NCBI GenBank assembly: GCA_023145515.1
Contig: JAGLDP010000004.1
Coordinates: forward strand, 1 to 38,290
DNA length: 38,290 nucleotides
Origin: Bacteroidales bacterium
GTDB lineage: Bacteria; Bacteroidota; Bacteroidia; Bacteroidales; UBA12481
Direction: 5' to 3'
This document shows positions 32,004-38,290 of the stretch, one piece after another (the stretch's first letter is position 1; each line of letters begins with the position of its first letter). The notes beneath the pieces are model-generated. The model did no database searches, was not told the origin of the DNA, and was given only the letters and a program-made list of their open reading frames with translations. The translations under genes were made by a program, and so were the position numbers.

Positions 32004-32720
32004 AATATCACCAACTGCCTCGAGAATTTCTTCAATTTGGTTAATATGGTTGATGTTAATATCACCCATAATGTTTATCATGGTGTTGCCGGTTAAGAGA
32101 ATGTATTCGGTGTATCCACGTCCGGCATCTCTTTTCATGAAGAGGAGTTTTTCGCCTTCCTTGGTGGATTTCATGAGTTGGGTGAAGAAGGTCAGATTGA
32201 TCTCATTTTTTGCTCTTGTGTAGAGTATGTTTGACCTACTTGATGAAACTCCAGCAACAGATGACGCTACAGCAAAAGTGCTACGACCAGCTATCTTACC
32301 TTTTGTGCTTAAGTTTCTATCGCCAACTTTGATACTATCTCTTGCAGCTATTGGAATATATTGTGTGCCTCGGATACGAACACCATCTACATAAACAATA
32401 TTTCCTCCCCGTTTTCGGCTTATACTTGATGCACCAGCCTCGTGTGAAGCAACAGATATCCTTTGAGATTGCTTATGTTCAAGATATCTGATATATCTCA
32501 AACTGGATAAGAAGTTGATCATTTCCTGATCAAGACCGTCAGTCTTTAGAAACTGCTTGAACATTTGTTCGTTGATTTCGAGGCATTCGTATCCTGGATA
32601 TTCTGAGTATTTGTCGAAGAATTCTTTTACAGTTACTATTGTGGTATACTTTTGCCTTTTTTGTGCTAAAACTATTACCGGGAGGAGGAGGATTAGAGAG
32701 AGAACTAGTAATTTTTTCAT
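31995..32720 (-). CDS. DUF4252-like secreted protein with a TonB-plug-like insert
   Basis: A 241-residue protein with a signal peptide (MKKLLVLSLILLLPVIVLAQ); the start at 32720 is chosen for that. The outer parts fit DUF4252: VKEFFDKYSEYPGYECLEINEQMFKQF, INFLSSLRYIRYLEHK, and after the insert FTQLMKSTKEGEKLLFMKRDAG, YTEYILLTGNTMINIMGDININ. The middle (about residues 90-165) is longer than usual and contains GGNIVYVDGVRIRGT and VASSVAGVSSSRS, which resemble the plug region of TonB-dependent receptors. Its place after an ECF sigma factor and a one-TM protein is the usual Bacteroidota setting for DUF4252 genes. The last codon and stop derive from a repeat array. Confidence 0.75.
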   Translation of the reverse strand: MKKLLVLSLILLLPVIVLAQKRQKYTTIVTVKEFFDKYSEYPGYECLEINEQMFKQFLKTDGLDQEMINFLSSLRYIRYLEHKQSQRISVASHEAGASSISRKRGGNIVYVDGVRIRGTQYIPIAARDSIKVGDRNLSTKGKIAGRSTFAVASSVAGVSSSRSNILYTRAKNEINLTFFTQLMKSTKEGEKLLFMKRDAGRGYTEYILLTGNTMINIMGDININHINQIEEILEAVGDILP

Positions 32721-32790
32721 GATGCTATGATTTTGATTTTGTGTGCGATGGTAAAGGATCTCCGCAGAGAATGATCCTTGTCGGGATACT

Positions 32791-33204
32791 TTATTGGTCA
32801 TCGTTCGGGATTTCTAGTTTGATATTGTTTAAAGGGGTGAAGCTTTTGTTTAGGGATTGTGAGTAGTGTGATAGGATTTTGATGGTGTGCTCGAAGGCTA
32901 ATTCGATCTGGTCTTCTGTGAATTTTGGTGAAGAATCGAAAATTTTATCCTTACTAAGCCAAATAGACAAACCAAGAGCAACAACCAAAACAGCAGCAGC
33001 AATCACTCTAGTCAAAAAAGCTCTGAGCTCTGAGTTCTGAGTTCTGAAAACTGAAAACTTTTGACTTGTATTTCCGAGAGACGAATGACGAAAGACGTCT
33101 TTCTTAGACCTCTGCTTCTGGAAGTTGAGATAAGCCCTCTCTGATATCCTCTTCTCCCCCTCAACCCAATCCCAATATTCCTTATTTATTTCGTCCTTAT
33201 TCAT
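32791..33204 (-). CDS. Single-TM protein paired with the ECF sigma factor (anti-sigma candidate)
   Basis: A 137-residue protein with a short N-terminal cytoplasmic part (INKEYWDWVEGEKRISERAYLNF), one membrane segment (FLTRVIAAAVLVVALGLSIWL) and a short periplasmic tail. Its ATG overlaps the sigma gene by eight bases, so translation is coupled. Topology and context make it the likely anti-sigma factor or sensor, though no recognised anti-sigma domain is evident. About 25 residues just before the membrane segment (KKDVFRHSSLGNTSQKFSVF...SEL) are coded by a heptamer array, so the cytoplasmic linker is repeat-derived. Confidence 0.72.
   Translation of the reverse strand: MNKDEINKEYWDWVEGEKRISERAYLNFQKQRSKKDVFRHSSLGNTSQKFSVFRTQNSELRAFLTRVIAAAVLVVALGLSIWLSKDKIFDSSPKFTEDQIELAFEHTIKILSHYSQSLNKSFTPLNNIKLEIPNDDQ
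33021..33097. repeat. Heptamer array inside the sigma-partner gene
   Basis: Eleven units: CTCTGAG twice, TTCTGAG, TTCTGAA, AACTGAA, AACTTTT, GACTTGT, ATTTCCG, AGAGACG, AATGACG, AAAGACG. The ends match the reverse complement of the arrays at 20908-20970 and 23501-23542. It lies wholly within a coding frame without stops. Confidence 0.85.
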
Positions 33205-33697
33205 AAATCTCCTCCTTTTTGAATTGTGCCTGGATTTTGCTGCGGGCTCTTGATAAGTTCACTCTCACTGCGTTTACTTCCATTTTTAGTATTGTTGCGA
33301 TTTCCTGATGTGAGAATTCCTGGAAATCATGCAGCTCGATTATGGCTTTTTGTTTTTCTGGCAGTTGATCTACTGCTTTTCGGATGTTGGCGATTAACTC
33401 CTGGTGATCTAATGCAACTTCCGGTGATTCTCCATCAGTTCCCGGCTTTCGCCGGGATGACAATTCTTTTACTTTATTATATCTGATATCATCTATGCAG
33501 ATGTTGTGCATCATTTGGAAGCAGTAGGCTGATATGTTTTGGTTTGTGTTCAATTTTTTTCTTCTTTTCCAGAGCCTGTATGTCAATTCCTGCATGGCAT
33601 CTTTTGCGCCTTCCTCGTTGCGGAGCATCCGGTATGCAAAGCCGAAAAGTTTCGGCTGCAAAGGTTCGAGCAGGGCCAGGAATTGTTTTTGATTCAT
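33197..33697 (-). CDS. ECF-type RNA polymerase sigma factor
   Basis: A 166-residue sigma-70 family factor. Region 2 is FGFAYRMLRNEEGAKDAMQELTYRLWKRRKKL...NISAYCFQMMHNICIDDIRYNK, and region 4 is RKAVDQLPEKQKAIIELHDFQEFSHQEIATILKMEVNAVRVNLSRARSKI. The start at 33697 gives MNQKQFLALLEPLQ; a longer reading from 33766 would run through a repeat array. The linker SSRRKPGTDGES between the regions is coded by a palindrome (33439-33463). It is followed by a one-TM partner and a DUF4252 gene, the usual Bacteroidota arrangement. Nothing shows it to be the T9SS factor SigP. Confidence 0.92.
   Translation of the reverse strand: MNQKQFLALLEPLQPKLFGFAYRMLRNEEGAKDAMQELTYRLWKRRKKLNTNQNISAYCFQMMHNICIDDIRYNKVKELSSRRKPGTDGESPEVALDHQELIANIRKAVDQLPEKQKAIIELHDFQEFSHQEIATILKMEVNAVRVNLSRARSKIQAQFKKEEIYE
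33439..33463. repeat. CCCGGC/GCCGGG palindrome inserted in the sigma gene
   Basis: CCCGGC-TTTC-GCCGGG with the flank ATGACAA. TCATCCCGGC-type palindromes are common interspersed repeats in many bacteria. Here the element is in frame and codes RRKPGT in the linker between sigma regions 2 and 4. Confidence 0.75.
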
Positions 33698-33715
33698 GCT
33701 TTTCTGGATGTAATA

Positions 33716-33723
33716 CGAAGATA
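33716..33723 (-). promoter_or_regulatory. Candidate -7 box for the ECF sigma operon
   Basis: On the minus strand TATCTTCG differs from TAnnTTTG at one base. A CTTG about 21 bases upstream belongs to the GGCACAA array at 33741-33771 and could serve as the -33 box. The start codon is 19 bases downstream. Confidence 0.35.
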
Positions 33724-33740
33724 GGGGGAAAACATTACAT

Positions 33741-33824
33741 GGCACAAGGCACAAGGCACAAGGCACAAGGCTTTTTACCGTCTGTCACTTGAGCCCTGAG
33801 CCCTGAGCTTTGAAACCTGAGCCT
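33741..33824. repeat. Two heptamer arrays (GGCACAA and TGAGCCC types)
   Basis: GGCACAA is repeated four times without change at 33741-33768. Then TGAGCCC, TGAGCCC, TGAGCTT, TGAAACC, TGAGCCT occupy 33790-33824. Together they fill most of the gap between the sigma gene and the glnS stop codon. Confidence 0.9.
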
Positions 33825-33825
33825 T

Positions 33826-35514
33826 CTATTTCTTCTGCTTCCAGGTATCCCGAAGCGGTACTGTTCTATTAAATACCGGGTTGGTTTCTGTGCTGTCTTT
33901 GTCGCAGTTGAAGTAGCCTAATCTTTGGAACTGGAAATGATCGGGGTATCGGGCTGAACTTAAGGATGGTTCCATTTTGCAGCCTTTTATTATTGTCAGG
34001 CTGTCGGGATTGAGGAACTCCATGAAATCTTTGTCTTTGTGTCCGTCAGGATCAGAATCCATAAAAAGTCTGTCGTACTGACGAACTTCGGCATCCAGGG
34101 CGTGTTTTGCTGAGACCCAATGGAGGGTGCCTTTTACTTTGCGTGTAACGGTTGCTGATCCACTCTTAGTGTCGGGGTCATAAGTGCAATGGACTACTGT
34201 GATATTCCCGTTTTCGTCTTTTTCAAAGGATTGAGCGGTGACAAAATATGCTGATTTCAATCGTACTTCTCGTCCGGGAGCCAGGCGGAAAAATTTCTTT
34301 GGAGGATCTTCCATGAAATCGTTACGTTCTATATAGATTTCCTTGCAGAAGGGCATGGTTCGAACGCCCATAGATTCATCTTCAGGATTATTGATAGTTT
34401 CCAGCTCTTCAACCAGATCATCAGGGTAATTATCAATAATTAGCTTGATAGGATCCAGAACAGCCATCACTCGGGGTGCTTTCTTGTTCAGATCTTCACG
34501 AACTGCAAACTCGAGAAGAGCTACATCGATAACATTATTCCGTTTGGCAATCCCAATTGTGTTGACAAAATTTTTGATAGAATCAGAGGTGTATCCTCTT
34601 CTTCTGAGTCCTGAAAGAGTAGGCATCCGGGGATCATCCCATCCGCTAACCTGTCCGTTTTCAACTAGTTGCAAAAGCTTACGCTTCGACATTATTGTGT
34701 AGCTAAGATTTAAGCGGGCAAATTCAATTTGTCGTGATGGAAAAATACCAAGTTCAGCAATAAACCACTCATATAGAGGGCGATGCACTTCAAACTCCAA
34801 GGTACAAAGAGAGTGGGTGATACCTTCAATGCTATCACTCTGACCATGGGCCCAGTCGTACATAGGATATATGCACCACTCATTTCCAGTGCGGTGATGT
34901 GCTATGTGTCTGATACGATATAAGATTGGATCGCGCATATGCATGTTTGGCGATGTCATATCCACTTTTGCTCTTAAGGTGCATGTATCATCCTGAAAAT
35001 CTCCGGCTTTCATTTTAGCAAAAAGCTCCAGATTTTCTTCAACGCTTCGGTTTCTGTAGGGACTATCTTTTCCTGGTTCAGTTGGTGTTCCACGATTATC
35101 ACTAATTTCTTTTGCTGAGAGATGGCAGACGTATGCTTTCTCTTTTCGAATCAGTTTTTCTGCATAATGATAAAGCTCACCAAAATAGTCGGAGGCATAA
35201 TACTCCCGATCCTCCCATTCAAATCCCAACCATTGGATATCCTCTTTGATAGCATCTACGTACTCCACATCTTCTCTTGCCGGGTTTGTATCGTCAAAGC
35301 GCAGGTTACATTTTCCGCCATACTGCTCAGCCAGTCCGAAATCCAGACAAAAAGCCTTAGCATGACCAATATGGAGGTATCCGTTTGGTTCTGGTGGGAA
35401 TCGGGTGTGGATACGCCCTTCGTGTTTCCCTTCGCGGATATCTTCTTCAATAATATGTTCTATAAAATTGAGAGATTTTGTATCCTCAGCTTTATTGTTG
35501 GTATTATCTGTCAT
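33826..35514 (-). CDS. glnS: Glutaminyl-tRNA synthetase
   Basis: A 562-residue class I synthetase that charges tRNA-Gln. The HIGH-type motif is in [16 protein letters not shown], followed by [42 protein letters not shown] lies in the dinucleotide fold, and MSKRK is the KMSKS-type motif. The C-terminal anticodon-binding beta-barrels are complete ([39 protein letters not shown]). Having both GltX and GlnS means tRNA-Gln is charged directly. A TATCTTTG box lies 27 bases upstream of the ATG. The gene ends two bases from a repeat array. Confidence 0.97.
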   Translation of the reverse strand: MTDNTNNKAEDTKSLNFIEHIIEEDIREGKHEGRIHTRFPPEPNGYLHIGHAKAFCLDFGLAEQYGGKCNLRFDDTNPAREDVEYVDAIKEDIQWLGFEWEDREYYASDYFGELYHYAEKLIRKEKAYVCHLSAKEISDNRGTPTEPGKDSPYRNRSVEENLELFAKMKAGDFQDDTCTLRAKVDMTSPNMHMRDPILYRIRHIAHHRTGNEWCIYPMYDWAHGQSDSIEGITHSLCTLEFEVHRPLYEWFIAELGIFPSRQIEFARLNLSYTIMSKRKLLQLVENGQVSGWDDPRMPTLSGLRRRGYTSDSIKNFVNTIGIAKRNNVIDVALLEFAVREDLNKKAPRVMAVLDPIKLIIDNYPDDLVEELETINNPEDESMGVRTMPFCKEIYIERNDFMEDPPKKFFRLAPGREVRLKSAYFVTAQSFEKDENGNITVVHCTYDPDTKSGSATVTRKVKGTLHWVSAKHALDAEVRQYDRLFMDSDPDGHKDKDFMEFLNPDSLTIIKGCKMEPSLSSARYPDHFQFQRLGYFNCDKDSTETNPVFNRTVPLRDTWKQKK

Positions 35515-35540
35515 GATTACTGCTTTTCCTATATTGGATG

Positions 35541-35548
35541 CAAAGATA
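35541..35548 (-). promoter_or_regulatory. Candidate -7 box for glnS
   Basis: TATCTTTG on the minus strand is a perfect TAnnTTTG match followed by C, 27 bases before the glnS ATG. No convincing TTTG lies 19-21 bases further upstream. Confidence 0.5.
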
Positions 35549-35603
35549 GGTTAGTTGGGGGAAGTTTTTGTAAATTCGGGATTTAAAATTAAGGCTACTA
35601 AGC

Positions 35604-35987
35604 ATGGGTGTTATTCGTATTGAGCAGATGGAATTTTACTCTTATCATGGGCATTATGAGGAGGAGCGGATTGTCGGGAATCGTTTTTTGGTTGATTTGA
35701 TGATGGAGACAGATTGTTCGGCACCTGCTGAATCGGATAAGCTGCAAGATGCTCTTGATTACCAGCGTGCTTATGAGTTGGTTCGTGATGAGATGAAAGA
35801 TAAATCCTTTTTGCTTGAGCATATTGCCAAGAGGATTTTGGATACTTTGTTTACGAATTTTGATAGTTTAGAGAAGGCTGAGGTAAAGGTTGCAAAGCTG
35901 AATCCACCGATGGGCGGGAAGATACGCGCAGTGTCTGTTACGCTGTTAAGGCATAAGGCTCAAGGCTCAAGGCTCAAGAAGAACTAA
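35604..35987 (+). CDS. folB: Dihydroneopterin aldolase
   Basis: A 127-residue FolB, which converts 7,8-dihydroneopterin to 6-hydroxymethyl-dihydropterin in folate synthesis. Motifs are MEFYSYHGHYEEERIVGNRFLVDL, the DALDYQRAYELVRDEM block, FLLEHIAKRILDTL and VKVAKLNPPMGGKIRAVSVTL. The expected end is just after VSVTLLR. The extra tail HKAQGSRLKKN is coded by a heptamer array, so the C-terminus has been extended by the repeat. Divergent from glnS. Confidence 0.93.
   Translation: MGVIRIEQMEFYSYHGHYEEERIVGNRFLVDLMMETDCSAPAESDKLQDALDYQRAYELVRDEMKDKSFLLEHIAKRILDTLFTNFDSLEKAEVKVAKLNPPMGGKIRAVSVTLLRHKAQGSRLKKN
35948..35975 (+). repeat. Heptamer array in the folB 3' end (AAGGCTC type)
   Basis: AAGGCAT, then AAGGCTC three times, coding the KAQGSRLK tail of FolB. 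Confidence 0.82.
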
Positions 35988-36037
35988 GAGAAAAGTCTTA
36001 AGATTGAAGGAATATTTGTATTGTTTAAACTTTACTC

Positions 36038-36068
36038 TTTGGTCTTTGGTCATAGTTTAGTACTTTTG
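36038..36068 (+). promoter_or_regulatory. Promoter of the tRNA-Cys gene
   Basis: TTTG at 36038-36041, exactly 19 bases, then TACTTTTG at 36061-36068: a perfect match to the Bacteroidetes TTTG/TAnnTTTG promoter. The start site would be near 36075, eight bases before the tRNA. The spacer contains GGTCTTTGGTC, similar to the heptamer arrays. Confidence 0.78.
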
Positions 36069-36082
36069 CAACCCGCTCAACT

Positions 36083-36153
36083 GGTCTCGTGGCCGAGCGG
36101 CTAGGCACCGGTCTGCAAAACCGGCTACAGCGGTTCGAATCCGCTCGAGACCT
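36083..36153 (+). tRNA. tRNA-Cys (anticodon GCA)
   Basis: The cloverleaf folds completely: acceptor stem GGTCTCG with CGAGACC, D arm GGCCGAGCGGCTAGGC, anticodon stem CCGGT/ACCGG with loop CTGCAAA (anticodon GCA), and T arm AGCGGTTCGAATCCGCT. The discriminator is T (U) and CCA is not encoded. It has its own promoter upstream and an intrinsic terminator directly after it. Confidence 0.97.
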
Positions 36154-36159
36154 CACTAT

Positions 36160-36199
36160 AAAAACCGAATCTTCTGATAATGAAGGGATTCGGTTTTTT
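36160..36199 (+). terminator. Rho-independent terminator after tRNA-Cys
   Basis: AAAAACCGAATC pairs with GATTCGGTTTTT around a 15-base loop that can pair further (TTC/GAA). A run of six T follows the stem. It starts seven bases after the tRNA. Confidence 0.9.
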
Positions 36200-36335
36200 G
36201 TTTCGTGTTTCTGGCACGTATTTGGCACAAAAGTTTGAAATCTCCTCAGGTTGACTATGCATGACGCTACCAACCAGTTTTTATTTTTTTCTTGATTTTT
36301 TTGAGAGTGCAAACTAAACTCTGTCTACAACCACC

Positions 36336-36791
36336 CTACAGCAATTTCTGCATCCTTTTCAAAACCGACAAAATCAAGCCACTCTCAAACGCCCCAACCA
36401 ACACTCCATCACAAAACCGATTATTTCGAACGATGGCGGTTATAAGTTTACATGATGTTACCAGATCAAGATTCCTTATCTGGGATTGATCCCCAGACGC
36501 CAGCTCCCGACCTTCATCCCATCCAGGCCAATCAAAATCTACTATAATACCCAGTTTGTAACACAGTTCTTCGAACTTTTCCACAACTGGTGATGGGGCA
36601 TAAAACGGGAATGAAAACACATCATCTTCGACCTCATCACCACCTTGTAAGGTTCCAAACGTTGTGCTTTGCTCGATATCAGGGATCAGGTCGAGAAGGG
36701 GCTGCCAGTCGTTAAGAGTTAACGATGATAATAGTTCAGGGAGTTCTGAAAGTTCAATTAGAGATTGTGACATGGCTTTAGATGGTTTCAC
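36336..36791 (-). CDS. DUF6508 domain protein, unknown function
   Basis: A 151-residue cytoplasmic protein. The end SCKLITAIVRNNRFCDGVLVGAFESGLILSVLKRMQKL matches the conserved C-terminal part of the DUF6508 family (LxTAxxRxxRFCxGxL...GxIxxIL), and FDWPGWDEGRELA precedes it. The function of the family is not known. It could start at 36791 or at a second ATG at 36773. It lies alone between the tRNA terminator and a propeller gene on the minus strand, in a stretch that looks more accessory than the rest of the window. Confidence 0.75.
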   Translation of the reverse strand: MKPSKAMSQSLIELSELPELLSSLTLNDWQPLLDLIPDIEQSTTFGTLQGGDEVEDDVFSFPFYAPSPVVEKFEELCYKLGIIVDFDWPGWDEGRELASGDQSQIRNLDLVTSCKLITAIVRNNRFCDGVLVGAFESGLILSVLKRMQKLL

Positions 36792-36861
36792 CCAAAGTTA
36801 AGAAATAACTATTTAATCACCTGATGAAACTTTGTAAAGAGTTTATTATAGAGCATAATTT

Positions 36862-38007
36862 TTACTTTACGTAGAAGATCCTGATTATCGGGTTGTCCTC
36901 AATATCAGACACGGCAAGAAGTTCTTTGAGCTTACCGTAATACTTCGGTGTAGTAAGGTCTTCAACATTCACCGAGCCATCTTCCATAATTTGTTTGGTA
37001 CCAATGACATTTACGTAATCCCAGAAACCTCCATTTTTGACTGGCCAAGCCATTCGGTGCTCATTAATTCCATCTAGGTCGTTTTTGAAGAATGGATATG
37101 TGACAATAACATCCTTTGTTTGTCGATTATACCACACAAGCTCTTCTGCTCCACTATTCGGCTTTGGATTCCTGGCCTTACCTGATAGTTTGATTAGAAA
37201 ATACTGATCAGAAAGATGAATGTATTCCACACAAAGGTACTTTAGTAGAGATTCTTGCCTCGTTGGTTTGAAAGAAGGTAGTTTCATGTCGCCAAGGTTA
37301 ATTATATAAGTGGGTTCAACCGACCCTGTTGTTGTCATCTTATACACTGTGTCGTTGAAAACCTGCCTGAAATACATGTCATCCTCATACGTAATCATTG
37401 CGTCGTTTACATGCATTGCACCTAGTGCAGATTTATCAGGTTTGTGAAACATGAGGCTGTCAATAATTGAGAGGCTTTCATCGTATTTCAGAATCATGTA
37501 GCCGCCCTCATCAGGCAGGTGGAGTTTTTGTTGATATACAAGCAAAGCTCCACTGTGGTCAAAAACCATAGCATCGATAAACTTTGAAGGAACAGTTGTG
37601 CTTCCACGAAAAGTGCCATCAAGATCGTATAAGTAGATCTGATTCCCATTCTGCCTTAAAGCAAGGTATTTCTCGTTTGGGGAGATAATGATTGACGTAG
37701 GAGAGAGACTGTTATATTCACCCGGCCCCTTACCAAAACTACCTATGTCATTGACGTACTTACCTTCTTTGGTGAAAATCATGATTCGCTTTGATGGATA
37801 TTCATAAAGCGCGATGAAGTTTTTCGAGAAGGTAATTCCTTGCACGGATTTAACAAAGCATTCTGGTTTTGTCTCGAGCTTTACGTATTCTATATGCTCA
37901 ACGAATTCACTTAAAGGGTGAGGTTCTATCGGCACCTTGTAAGCAGTTGCAAAATCTATTACAGGAAGCGTTCCGGTATCCACTTTCTCGTTTTTGCATG
38001 AGAACAT
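36862..38007 (-). CDS. Six-bladed beta-propeller lipoprotein (copy 4), non-standard or lost start
   Basis: A fourth propeller paralogue of at least 381 residues. GSFGKGPGEYNSLSPTSI and the C-terminal DIEDNPIIRIFYVK are the family signatures. The first ATG, 38007, lies only three residues before the lipobox cysteine (MFSC), so it cannot give a signal peptide. The frame stays open upstream to a TAA at 38068 and codes RHYRILQDISLILTLSVVM, a good lipoprotein signal sequence, but it holds no ATG, GTG or TTG. The codon at the expected start (38062-38064) is ATC. Either initiation is unusual, the start codon has mutated, or there is a sequence error. Confidence 0.78.
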   Translation of the reverse strand: MFSCKNEKVDTGTLPVIDFATAYKVPIEPHPLSEFVEHIEYVKLETKPECFVKSVQGITFSKNFIALYEYPSKRIMIFTKEGKYVNDIGSFGKGPGEYNSLSPTSIIISPNEKYLALRQNGNQIYLYDLDGTFRGSTTVPSKFIDAMVFDHSGALLVYQQKLHLPDEGGYMILKYDESLSIIDSLMFHKPDKSALGAMHVNDAMITYEDDMYFRQVFNDTVYKMTTTGSVEPTYIINLGDMKLPSFKPTRQESLLKYLCVEYIHLSDQYFLIKLSGKARNPKPNSGAEELVWYNRQTKDVIVTYPFFKNDLDGINEHRMAWPVKNGGFWDYVNVIGTKQIMEDGSVNVEDLTTPKYYGKLKELLAVSDIEDNPIIRIFYVK

Positions 38008-38290
38008 GACAACAGAGAGAGTTAAGATAAGACTTATGTCTTGAAGAATTCTATAATGTCTGATGACTTATTGAGTTTAGATTAGTATTACATGTGCTAA
38101 GTAACAAAATTAGTGCTTGCCACAATAAAAAGTCGTAATTAATTGCCAGGTTCTCATATACGACGGGTGCTGATTAATCATGAATTAGCTACCAGAGTAG
38201 CAATATTAACCACAATCAATAAGAAATAGCTTCTCTAGTAGCACTTATGACGTAAATTTCTTATCTTTGTATTCTAAATTAAGAGTAGTT
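38008..38290. other. Gap at the window edge; weak outward -7 box
   Basis: No gene is visible apart from the upstream extension of the propeller gene (38008-38067). TATCTTTG at 38262-38269 on the plus strand matches the TAnnTTTG box and may serve a gene outside the window, but no -33 box is evident. Confidence 0.35.

Noticed and set aside
33197-33697. SigP, the T9SS-specific ECF sigma factor
   Set aside because: Co-location with a one-TM protein and DUF4252 is a general Bacteroidota pattern, and it is 30 kb from porX; nothing specific supports SigP.
33698-33766. Longer N-terminus of the ECF sigma factor
   Set aside because: The extra residues are coded by a GGCACAA array and the likely -7 box lies inside the segment; the ATG at 33697 gives the normal family start.
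15121-35975. CRISPR arrays
   Set aside because: Units are seven bases long, contiguous and degenerate, with no spacers of regular length and no cas genes.
36025-36312. A 95-residue reading frame antisense to tRNA-Cys
   Set aside because: It runs through the tRNA and its terminator and has no protein-like features.

Overview
The window looks like a chromosomal segment of a Bacteroidota bacterium, probably class Bacteroidia. It carries a PorW/SprE-PorX pair of the type IX secretion system (T9SS). It also has DUF4252 and six-bladed beta-propeller lipoprotein genes, a GH92 enzyme, and several promoters of the Bacteroidetes TAnnTTTG type (best upstream of the tRNA-Cys gene). No phage, insertion sequence, rRNA operon or CRISPR array is visible.

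Layout. (1) 1-5686, plus strand: porW (5' end outside the window), porX, tsaE and an alanine dehydrogenase gene, closely spaced like an operon, converging on a very large predicted outer-membrane protein (5683-9150, minus). (2) 9169-9938, minus: a small membrane protein and an XRE regulator that overlap, with a palindromic operator candidate upstream. (3) 10016-15143, plus: a predicted surface protein, Kdo transferase, a class II (B12) ribonucleotide reductase and holo-ACP synthase. (4) 15210-20904: two alpha-oxoamine synthases, an acyl carrier protein and an acetyl-CoA-synthetase-like enzyme on the minus strand, diverging from an L-threonine dehydrogenase. Kbl and Tdh form a threonine-to-glycine pathway. 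The second synthase sits with its own carrier protein and may make a different product. (5) 21058-26028: three tandem beta-propeller lipoproteins and a polytopic acyltransferase-like membrane protein. (6) 26027-26680: a four-helix-bundle gene between inverted repeat arrays. (7) 26710-31977, plus: gltX, a GH92-like glycosidase and an S37-like peptidase. (8) 31995-35987: an ECF sigma factor, a one-TM partner and a DUF4252 protein, then glnS and folB. (9) 36038-38290: tRNA-Cys with promoter and terminator, a DUF6508 protein and a fourth propeller lipoprotein that lacks a standard start codon.

The most striking feature is a population of short arrays with a 7-base period (AAGACCN, CGTCATT, AAGGCTC, GGCACAA, TTCTGAG and others). 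They occur in many intergenic gaps from 15121 to 35975 and also inside genes. They add a roughly 20-residue insertion to GltX, help form the signal peptide of the GH92 protein, lie inside the sigma-partner protein, and provide the last codons or stop codons of several genes. One 56-base array in gltX matches, in inverted orientation and with a single difference, the array just upstream of the gltX promoter. Two arrays form imperfect 63-base inverted ends around the four-helix-bundle gene. This repeat system and the synthase-carrier-ligase cluster are the two parts of the window most likely to hold undescribed biology.
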